In this document: one piece after another, positions 55,400 to 64,000 of the stretch
Numbering within the stretch: position 1 is the first letter of the stretch
How the letters are laid out: every line of letters starts with the position of its first letter
Source: Pythium myriotylum
Lineage: Eukaryota > Oomycota > Peronosporomycetes > Pythiales > Pythiaceae
Direction of reading: 5' to 3'
DNA length: 64,000 bases
Assembly (NCBI GenBank): GCA_023091665.1
Contig: JALJCQ010000017.1
Coordinates: 1,612,001-1,676,000 of the forward strand
Program-made: the position numbers and the translations under genes
Notes under the pieces: model-generated
Told to the model about the DNA's origin: nothing
What the model saw: only the letters and a program-made list of their open reading frames with translations
Databases searched by the model: none

Positions 55400-57451
55400 T
55401 CACAGATCTTCGTCTGGTGGGACGACTACGCGAGCTTCTTCGCTGTCCGAGACCTGATACTTCAGGAGGCCGTCTTCAAACGTGTACCGATGGAGTCGGG
55501 CTCGAACGCGAGGCGAGAGAGACTTCTCTGAGTCTGACGACTTGAGAGCACGAATGATCTCCACACACTGTGCGTCGCCTGCGTAGGCGTCACGAATCAA
55601 GTCGTAGACATCAGAAGCAACTGATGTGAGATGGTTCATCTCGTAGTCGGGACGCCGAGAGAGTGCGTCTGCCAGCACGTTGAGCCGACCCGGCTTGTAC
55701 TCAACAGTAAAGTTGTATTCTGAAAAGAATGACAACCAGCGAGCCATTCGCGGCGACAAGTGCGGAGACTGTGTCGCTGTGCGTAGAGACGCATGGTCTG
55801 TGTAGACCACGAACGGCAACGCGCCGAGAAGGTGAACGCGGAACTTCACCAAGGCGTACTTCATCGCCAACAATTCCTCGTCGTGAAGTGGATAGTTCTT
55901 CTCGGCCGCTTGGAGCTGGCGAGACTGATACGAGATGACTCTCTCGTGACCATCGTGGTCCTTCTGCAGAAGTGCACAGCCGATTGCATAGTTGGAGGCG
56001 TCACAGACCACGCTGTACGGGACGGAGTCGTCCGGCAACGCCAGGATCGGCGCTTGGAGAAGACTCTCCTTGATCTTCTGGGAGGCAGCTTCCGTGTCGT
56101 GAAACCACGACCACTCAACGTCGTTCTTGAGCAGCTGAGTCAGCGGCCGAGCCATTTCGGCGTAGTTCTTCGTGAATCTGTGCAAGTAGTTGGCGAGACC
56201 CAACCACTTGCGTAGGTCCTTCACGGACCGTGGCGATGGCCACTCGGCGATTGCCTTCACCTTCTCGGGATCCGCCCGAACACCGTCAACTCCGACGAAA
56301 CACCCAAGCACTGGGATCTCTTCGGCACCGAAGATGCACTTATCCTAGTTGGCATAAAGTTTATGCTCCTCGAGGCATTCGAGCACTTGACGGAGGTGAT
56401 CCTCATGGAGCGCATCCAGATCACGACCGGGCTCCGGCCTCGTGTGGACGTAGATGTCGTCAAAGTACGTCCGCGCGAACGCTCGCAGGGGACGGAACAA
56501 ATGTGTCACCAGGCGATTAAACGTCGCTGGGGCGTTCGACAGCCCCTGTGGCATCACTAGCCACTCCCAGAGCATACCGCTCGGCGTACTGACGGCTGTC
56601 TTGGGGATATCCCCACGCTCCATGAGCACTTGGTAATAACCGTCGACCAAGTCGAGAGAACTGAACTTCTTTGCGCCGGACATCCGGTGGATGATCACAT
56701 CCTTCCGAGGGATCGGAGTGGACGCAGGAATCGTCTGCGCGTTCAACTTGTTGTACGCGTGGACGATCCTCCACTTGCCATTTGGCTTGCGCACACAGAA
56801 CGTTGGAGCGCTGTGCGGCGAGACGCTCTCGCGCACCAGGCCAGCCTTGGCTTTCTTAGCAAAGAATTCATCAATGAAGTCCGATTGTTCGGCCGGCAGA
56901 GCCCACTGGCGAACGGTCGCATAGCTCGAGCCAGGCTTGAGCTTGATCTCGTGGCGAACGCCACGATCAGGGGGCAGCCCCGCCGGCGGGTTCTTGCTGA
57001 GGCAAGTCTCCGCAAATCGCTTGACCAGCGGATAGAACCGATCCTTCGGATTCTTGAGGATGGCCGAACCACGGCGAGCGTCAAACTTCTGACGAAACTC
57101 AACGAGGACATCCTCGTCAATCACCGTCGAGGTGTTGAGTTGAGCGAGGTCTCGCTCAGATCGGAGGATCACAACCTCAGCGATCTCACCAGCTTTGAGC
57201 CCGCGGACGAAATCGTCCATAGGGAGTTCCTCCAAGCTGGTCAGCTCAGAGAACTCTGGCAACGGTGCCATATCGACCGTGGACGGATCGATCGACGATC
57301 CCGTCATCACATCAATTATGTGCACGTCATGCGACGCGTCCGAGAGCGGGAGTGGCTCAGGCGTGGGTTCGGTCATATCCGACGACCCTGAAAGCGGCTC
57401 GACCGCACGCGGACACGCGACAAGGGGACACGTCCCAGAAGCATCTTCCAT
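55400..57451 (-). pseudogene. Gypsy E pre-RT, reverse transcriptase and RNase H
   Basis: The reading starts at an ATG (57449-57451) with an acidic pre-RT segment (FVRGLKAGEIAEVVIL) and runs through the RT: PPDRGVRHEIKLKPGS, VNDG-equivalent LDLVDGYYQVLM, WEWLVMPQGLSNAP, catalytic YFDD. The first frame ends at TAG 56345-56347 (LYAN-stop-DKCIF), and the same frame continues through RNase H (VVCDASNYAIGCALLQ, HDEELLAMKYALVK, YTDHASLRT, VEYKPGRLNVLADALSRRPDY) to 55400. A single T-to-A change (TTG to TAG) would explain the stop. Gag and protease are absent because the LINE end replaces them at 57537. Confidence 0.88.
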
Positions 57452-57537
57452 GCTGGTACTCGGAGGTGATGATGAAGGTGAAGTCTATTGAGTGCAATGA
57501 ATGTACCCTAATAGCTGGAGCTCTATGCGATCCTGAG

Positions 57538-60500
57538 TTACCGTGGGTCAACCTGGCGGGCAAGCCAGGGGTGTAAGTCGGAGGCGAGGAGCTGGGGCAG
57601 GTCTGCATGGCAGGGCCTGCCGGTGGGGTGATGGACGTGGCTCGTGGTATGAGTTTCCATCGCGTGGAGGGCCGGCGCTATGGCCATGGAGTTGTGCGAC
57701 CGCACGTGGCGATGCCACCGGTGTGCGCCGACGTGGTCAGCTAGGCGTCGTGCTGATGATGTAGCGCCCGCAACCGCACCCTCTGGGGGGGGGGGGGGGG
57801 GGGGGGGCTTGTACGCGCGGAGCTGGTTGAGGAGGAGAGGGTTGTCGCTGATAATTGTTACATCATGCCACTTGTTGTCCACAGCCGCTTGAAGACCAGT
57901 GAGGAGACCCTGGAAGGCGGCTTGGTTATTCGTGGTGTCTTGGCCCTGTAGGTACACCGCGGAACTCCACAGAATCTGCGGTGCGGTTGCGGGTGCCGAA
58001 AGATCGACGAGAATGGCCCCGGCTCCTCCGGGCCCTGGGTTGGTGCTGGTGGTGCCTGCAAAGAAGAGTACTCGCGCCGGAGAGCGGGTGGGAAGCTGAC
58101 AGTCTGGGGGCTCTGAAGCCTCATCGAGGAGGCCGTGAATCCTGTTGACAAGTTCTGCCGTAAACTCCGGTGGGTCTGGTTGGCGCTGGAGCCGAAACAG
58201 GAGCGTGTCGAGCACGCGGTGACAGCTGGTCGCATGAACTGCGATCGCTTGGCGCTCGTTCCATGCTCGGGTTGGTTCGGTCAAGCTGTTCCACCAGGCT
58301 GTGATCACTAGAAACGTCTCGAGCGTTAACTGTTGCCCTACCGCTTGGAGGACGGGGAACGGACCAGCTCCTGTGTCGCCATCCTGTGGGCTACACTTGC
58401 GGAGGGTGGGTAGTTCCCAGACCTTGGGCGGTACACTCGGTAGCCGTAAGCTGAAGACTGCAGTGAGGAAATCGGTGCGTGTGGTCGTGTCCGTAGCTCG
58501 CCACGTGCCGACGGCAGCGAAGACACGGCGGAGCCGTGACCATAGGAATTGGGCAGCTGGGCACTCCCAGACGATGTGATAGACGGCGCCTCCGGGGGCA
58601 CCGCCGTCCGGGCAGTGTGGGCATCCTCTGCGTTCATGAAGTCGGTCCCATCCGGAGAGGCGGAGACCTTTGATCTTGAAAAAGAGGAGGCGTTGCCGGC
58701 TGGAGCTGTGGGGAAGGTGGTGGATCGCTTTCCACCCTACAAGATCCAGCGCAGTGGCGAACTCGACCGAGGACTCGGCAGCGATCTCCCGACGCTGGTG
58801 GATGTCGCGCTCGGCATGCTGAGCTTTTGTCTTCGAGATCAAGGTCCGGAGCGTAGCTTTGTCATGGAGCTTCGAGGTGCCCCACAGCGGCAGCACTGGG
58901 CTGAGGTGTGGGTGGGGTGCAAACTTGAGTGAAGGCCGATTGGAGGCGCTACGTGCGATCGTTTCCGCATGATGGAGAGAGAGGACTTCGCCAAGGTCCG
59001 TGATTGTGGTATCCGCGCCACGTCGGGTTAGTCGAGAGCCGTGCTGTAAGTACCACACATATGAAGACTTCCCTTGCTCCACCAGATGTGTCTCTGGGTC
59101 ATGCTGCAGTAGCAGATCCGGGTAAGAGAAGCCAAGCGAGTCGCAGAGCAACCTGAAGCTGTTTGCTGCCTCGTACGAGTATTCGTGGCCTTTTAGGCGA
59201 AATTGCAGCTTGGTACCGCTAACCCAGGTCACGTCGAGGAGGTCTTAGACTGTTAAGTTCCCAACTTGGAGCCCGGGCAAATCGGAGGCCCGGAGTGCTC
59301 TCCCAGAGGCGTGCAGCAGAAGGTCTGACCCGAGTACCCGAGTCCGGAGGAGGGCGTGGAGATTGAGCCGGCCGGCTCGAGTCCGTTGGATAGCTCGAAT
59401 CTCGTTCAGAGCGCCTTTGATCGTGAGATAGTCGCGTTGATACCAACCATCAATCCAGCAACCGTCACGCAACGGCGCCCGCCCAGCTTGCGGTAGCAGT
59501 GCGAGTACTGCCGCGCGTTCTTGAGTACCCCAGGGGAAAGCCGTTGCACATCGGAGCACCGAGTGCCCTGTGGCCGCAAGTGTAGCCGCCATTCTTGGGG
59601 GGGGGGGGGGGGTTCGTTCCGCGACCCGCAGCGATGTGTGACATCGCAGGGAGTGTGTTGGTTGCCGCCAGGACCGCGCCAACTTCCTTGGCAACACGAT
59701 CTTTCGCGGAATGCCATCGTTGGAGCGTGGTGGCGCTGAGAATGAGGAGTGCGTCTCGAACTGACGGGAGTTGCAGACCTCCGTGTTGGCGCTCGGCGGT
59801 CGCTGTCGCGTCGTTCATCCAGGCCCTTCCCTTGCGATCCTTGCGATGTAAGACGCCGTGCCAAGCATACTTATTGACAAAATCTTGCATGCGTGCGACT
59901 AATTCCGCTGTCGGCCACGCGTGCCGCGCGACAAATAGGAGTTTGGGCAAAATCACTGCTTGGCAAACTTGTATCCGTTGAAGAATGTCCGTTGTTTTGA
60001 CTTCAGCAAGGTGGAGCCTCGTGCGCAATTGATGGAGCGTGACGTCCCAAACATGACCGGTGTTCAGATTCGTGGATATCTGTGCCCCGAGGTAGCGCAC
60101 ATGTTGCGTTAAGTCTGCCACTGGAAAGCCGTGAAGATCGCGTCTTGCAGCCCAGCTCTCCGGCGACAGGAAGACCGCGGTGCTTTTTTCAACATTAACG
60201 CAAAGTCCTGAGGCCTTCCCAAACATGGTCAGTACTTCTCGGAGTACAGTCAGCTCATCCTGCGACCGGAGATAAATGCTCGTGTCGTCTGCAAAGCCCA
60301 CGATCGAGACCGAGACAGTGTCGGAAAGACTCAGCCCTGGTAGTCCAGGCGTCGCGTTGACAAGATCGTATAGCACGTCGACTGCGAGCACAAATAGAGT
60401 CGGGGCCAACGGGCAGCCCTGTCGGATGCCTGTCGTAACGTCGAATGTAGCAGAGACTTGGCCGTCGACAACAAAAGCTGCAGTTGTGCCAAGATGCATT

Positions 60501-61010
60501 TGTTCGATGGCCGTGATCATGGAGGAAGGGAGCCCGTGTCTGCGCAGCGCCCGGGTGAGGAAGGCTCGATCAAGCGAGTCGTAGGCTTTGGCAAAATCTA
60601 CGAGGATCGCTAAGGCGCCGCCCGGGAGATGTCGAGCCGCCGCGCGTCGTTGGAGCGCAGACCATACATCGATCGCATCGTGCACTTGGCGTCCTTTGAC
60701 GAAGCCGTACTGGGTGGAAGAGACCAATGCCGGCACGTGTGTCCGAATGCGAGTGAGCAGAATCTTCGCGTAGATCTTATAATCGGTGTTAAGCAGTGCT
60801 ATCGGTCGGAAGTCCAACCCAGTCTGCGGCTGGCTTTTCTTTGGTAGGCAGCATACGGACGCATCCTTGAAGCTGTCAGGTAAGGTGTCCTCATTGTACC
60901 ATTGAGCAAATAACTGGGCGAGAATGGGAGCCACAGTGTCGATGTGTTCCTTGTACCAATCGTTCGGGAGACCGTCCGGTCCGCTCGCTTTTCCGCGTGG
61001 GCAAGCTCTG
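57538..61010 (-). pseudogene. LINE reverse transcriptase, zinc finger and RNase H-like domain
   Basis: This is the carboxy-terminal two thirds of a non-LTR retrotransposon polyprotein. The RT starts at PRGKASGPDGLPNDWYKE and has DFRPIALLN, FVKGRQVHDAI, FAKAYDSLDR, GIRQGCPLAP and the catalytic box GFADD. A frameshift coincides with a 16-G run (59597-59612), and one in-frame TAA (59245-59247) follows NLTV. After it comes the zinc-finger region typical of plant and oomycete LINEs (CPHCPDGG, HIVWECPAAQFLW). The end is an RNase H-like fold (NPGPGGAGAILVD, TTNNQAAFQGLL, IISDNPLLL, HVRSHNSMAIAPALH) in which only one of the expected acidic residues is present. A 23-G run (57785-57807) lies in that domain. 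The 3' end lies against gypsy E. Confidence 0.88.
57785..57807 (+). repeat. 23-G homopolymer
   Basis: Encodes a proline run on minus inside the LINE RNase H-like region. Such runs are prone to length error in both replication and sequencing, so the downstream frame should be treated with care. A 16-G run at 59597-59612 has the same effect in the RT. Confidence 0.9.
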
Positions 61011-62185
61011 TTTGATGTAGCGGGACCGGACTTTCCCGGAATTCCCCATCTCTGTGGGACCGGGAACTGTCAAGAATCACTGTGGTTCTTTAGGATAGGT
61101 CTAAAATTGTGTACTACACACTAGCTGGGTATTTATACCCAGTTTCCGGTTGTGCCACACTAATAGTACCGGGAAACGCGGTACCTGACTCTACTGGCGA
61201 ATATTACCAACCAGTTAGAGATTTCAGGGAAGTGTCTGGTATATTACCGGTTCTAGCGGAAAATTACCGTTAGTTTCGTGTGTGCCATTAGCCATCCGTA
61301 CTGGTCCGCGAACCCATTGAATCTGATTCGCACCCGCCGGTACCTCCTCGATTCTGGTTTAGTAAACAGTATCTCCCGGTTATAAGAGGGACGGGACAAC
61401 CGGCCCACCCTCCGTAATAGACTTCCCCTTTTGCCTTGTCAGCTCCAAGTCTTCGGGCCTACAACAGCAGTTGTATCGGCGGCCACCTCGACATCCCGGT
61501 TCTCTAAGGTACTGGCTGTGTGTTGGAGTGCTCTGGCGGTGTGTACTGCGTGTGTGTGCGTTGCCTTGTGAGTCGTGGAGCCGGTCAAGTGACTGGGTGA
61601 AGCGGTTTCCTGGTTCGATAACCTAAGGGAAGTGGCTCAGGCCACGGACCGAGGGTTTTTATAGTGTGGTGGCGAGCTGTATTAACTGGGAAACTCGGTA
61701 ATACATTCTATTGTATTTGTCTTTCTTGCGTTTGCTCCGGTCTGGGACCGGTTGCTTGGACTGGTTGATCGTTCCGTGCCGTCACAGTCCCCCCTTTTCC
61801 CTTGCATTTCCGTAGTATCTGAAGGTTCTGGCAACCGGTTTGCCTACCAAATCAGACAGCATCGGGTAGCGGGTCATTCCCTCTATTACCCAGCTTCTGA
61901 AGAACCGTCAAAGGGTACACAACGTGAGGTGCTAGCCGGGTGAGCATTCTATCTCGCTTGCGCTAGTCATCTTTGGATATCTGCGTGGAGAAAGCTTTGC
62001 CCACCTTCTGCGATCGCTTTTTGCCTGCTATTGCAACCGGGTTAGTCTGTCGTGACTGAACCGGAATCGCAGCAGCAGCAGAGCGTGAGCAGCTAAGTTT
62101 GGCAAGTGTTTCCCGGCTCCAAGCGCTACCCCTTCGCTAGTTGGAGCCGGGTGGATTGTCAAAAACGTACGACCGCTACATCACA
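61011..62185. mobile_element. Solo LTR (gypsy-type), 1175 bp, in LINE
   Basis: It is flanked by TCTG (61007-61010 and 62186-62189), a 4-bp target duplication. The ends are inverted: TTTGATGTAGCGG at the left and CCGCTACATCACA at the right, matching over 11 of the terminal bases without mismatch. Inside, on plus, is a TATA-like GTTATAAGAGG near 61380 followed by GTAATAGACTTCC, but no coding region. Removing the insert and one TCTG joins the LINE endonuclease and RT frames without a shift. LTR rather than DNA-transposon identity is inferred from size and promoter-like content. Confidence 0.8.
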
Positions 62186-63649
62186 TCTGATCGCCTTGAC
62201 AACCGCCTCTGTGGTGAACAGGTGTTCGTCCAGCGCAGGGTCGACACAATTCGGTTTGGGCGGTAGCATAGCAAAGACCTTGTCTTGTGCACTTGAATCA
62301 CATGGAGGTTTCTGGATGATTGGGAGCCAGTCCCTACCAACTAGATCAGCAGTCCCGAGGGAGGAGCCTGGCCGCTTCGGCAGCACCCCACCTTGTCGCC
62401 GCATGAGCTTGATTGAAATGCGCCTGAAGAAAGCCCGCATGGATTCATGCACACGGCCCTCGTGCGAGGCGTTGCGGTTCTGACGTGTCCGTGTTAAGCG
62501 GGAGGTCTGTAGCCGAATGATGTCCCTCCGAATCGCCCGGTACCTCGCCGCTGGGTCGAGCGAGAGGGCCGACATTGCTTGGGCGATGTCTTCCACGCTG
62601 GCGGTGACTGTCCTCAGCCTAGTATTCGCATCTCGTTTGGCGTCGCGTAGCGCGTCGGCAAGTCGTTTCATTTGTCGTCTGTAGCGTCGTGTTGCGAGCT
62701 TTTGTTGGGCACGAAGCTCAACCAGGCAATCGCGTCGCAGATGGATCTTCATTGAGTCCCAGCCAGACGCCGACTGGTCAGCTGGGAGGCTGATCAATGC
62801 TGTCCCGACTGACTCCAATATGCTCTCGCCCACTTCATAGACCGCATCTCGCGCACAATCCGGGAGTGGGTAGCGTAGCCTTGGCGGGTGCTTGCCGGTG
62901 CGACGCTCACTCGTGAGAATGTCGGCTAGTTGTAAGATGACCGCATCATGGTCCGTTCTGCAATAAGGTGCCGTCGTGATAAGGCGTCGGACCCGACGAT
63001 ATTGATTAGTGGACAGATACCAGCGGTCTAGCCTTGCTGTGGCTACCCGGTCGCCTCTCACCGTATACATGAACGTATGATGGGTGGCTCGAAATTCTTG
63101 CACTTCTTCATTGGTCCGTGCCGCGACCATGGCATCGGCTGCGGCGTCGGTGAGATCCCAGGCTGCTAGCAATTCGGTCAGACCGTCGGTGGGGTGCGTG
63201 GTGGTAGGACGTCGGCTACGATCCAGCTCTGGATCTAGAACGCAGTTGAAGTCGCCACCGAGGAGCATGATACCTTCCGGTCTGGACAGCTGAGCGAGGT
63301 CCCGGAACTGTTGCTCGCGAACGTGATGGTAGATGCTCCCGTAGATACAGGCCACTGTGATCAGTTCACCCTCTAGTCGTCCTTGAATAGCTGCAAAATG
63401 TGCCGACCACAAGTCGCGCCGCCACGGCCGTACGTCACTGATGCTGGAGTTGGGATGCAGTAGAATCGCCACGCCTCCTGCCGCAGCGTCTGTGACAGGC
63501 CAGTACGAGAGAGGTTGCTGGAGCTTGGTTTGGTGTGAGTGGACGTGCTGGTGTGCGGAAGCGTCGCCGCTTCGCGCACGGTCTCCTCGGCTAGGCGCCG
63601 CACTTGCGCCTGCGAGGGAGTTCGACGGACTCTCATACACGACCTCCAA
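62186..63649 (-). CDS. LINE apurinic-type endonuclease, part of polyprotein
   Basis: This is an endonuclease of the exonuclease-endonuclease-phosphatase fold, which nicks target DNA to prime reverse transcription. Visible motifs are a degraded QETK-like HQTKL near the start, GGVAILLHP, LGGDFNCVLDPELDR (GDFN box), HTFMYTVRG with ARLDRWYLS, and TDHDAV near residue 235 (SDH-type box). The next 220 residues are the helical linker before the RT (VELRAQQKLATRRYRRQM). The amino-terminal strands are in another frame (63373-63636), so the 5' end is probably frameshifted. No ATG supports the start. The frame originally continued into the RT at 61006 across the solo LTR. Confidence 0.85.
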
Positions 63650-64000
63650 CCTGCTGTGGGACAGGTTGGGTCGGATGAGCTAGTTCGCCTGCCAGGGCAA
63701 GCTTGGTACCGATGGTCCAGTCATGAAGGCGCAAATCGTGCAGCGCGGAAACCGTTTCAGCTAGATGTGTCCGCAGCCAGTCAATGACCCGAAGATTGAT
63801 GAGCTCGTCGGTGCTGACAACCACGACGAGGGCCACCAAGCGGGCCCATTCTTGGCGCGCGTGTTCACCGTCGTTTGCAACCACAAACGTGGGGATCGAG
63901 CTGTCGGCCGCGAGCGCGTTCAGCTCATTGCCTAGGCGGAGTAGGAGCGCTGGCGGTAGTAGGCTGAGCGCAACTTCAGGATAAGGTAGAGCTCGTAGAA
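63633..64000 (-). CDS. LINE 5' open frame, unknown domain, runs off window
   Basis: This frame is open from the window edge to a stop at 63633, with at least 120 codons: NELNALAADSSIPTFVVAND, then RLVALVVVVSTDELINLRVID and HDWTIGTKLALAGELAHPTQ. It lies directly upstream of the endonuclease and overlaps its start by 17 bp. It may be the end of ORF1 or a leader of the polyprotein. No zinc knuckle or other known domain is visible in the part present. Confidence 0.5.
   Translation of the reverse strand, partial: LRALPYPEVALSLLPPALLLRLGNELNALAADSSIPTFVVANDGEHARQEWARLVALVVVVSTDELINLRVIDWLRTHLAETVSALHDLRLHDWTIGTKLALAGELAHPTQPVPQQVGGRV

Overview
This is eukaryotic DNA made almost entirely of retrotransposons. 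It contains no operons, ribosome binding sites, rRNA or tRNA genes, or CRISPR arrays. The likely host is an oomycete of the Phytophthora or downy-mildew type. That is an inference from three things: the LTR promoters carry a near-match to the oomycete Inr plus FPR core promoter; the copia, chromodomain-gypsy and LINE proteins look like those that fill Peronosporales genomes; and the coding DNA is GC-rich with few introns.

1-32710 is a nest of two related Ty1/copia families. Family A (355-bp LTR) has gag, protease and integrase but no RT or RNase H. It is present as a truncated minus copy (1-1276) and a plus copy (17630-20671). Family B (usually 359-bp LTR with TGTTG/CAACA ends) encodes a complete Gag-Pro-Int-RT-RNase H polyprotein of about 1460 aa. 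Two B reading frames are uninterrupted (6685-11070 and 11388-15767). They lie in a head-to-tail array that uses one LTR between neighbours. Two other B copies (B6 and B7) form a roughly 5-kb inverted repeat around a 509-bp fragment of a third copia family. Several more B fragments abut LTR ends exactly. Both LTR families share a promoter, a GAAnnTTC array resembling heat-shock elements, and a primer binding site that matches the anticodon arm of initiator tRNA-Met and contains the gag start codon.

32711-37780 holds no LTR element that I can define. It has a decayed reading frame of unknown function, degenerate tandem repeats, a 564-bp Harbinger-like MITE and a perfect hairpin. 37783-45922 is a decayed chromodomain Ty3/gypsy element (C), with a 342-bp piggyBac-like MITE inserted at TTAA inside its RNase H domain. 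46238-48954 holds a gag-like coiled-coil remnant, noncoding DNA with a strong hairpin, and an open frame with a nuclear signal and a possible chromodomain-like end.

49038-57451 holds two convergent, damaged gypsy elements: D on plus and E on minus. From 57538 to the right edge runs a minus-strand LINE (endonuclease, RT, zinc finger, RNase H-like domain), split by a 1175-bp solo LTR with a 4-bp target duplication.

Only the two B polyproteins look able to make a complete retrotransposition machinery. Family A shares B's promoter and primer site, so it could be mobilised in trans.
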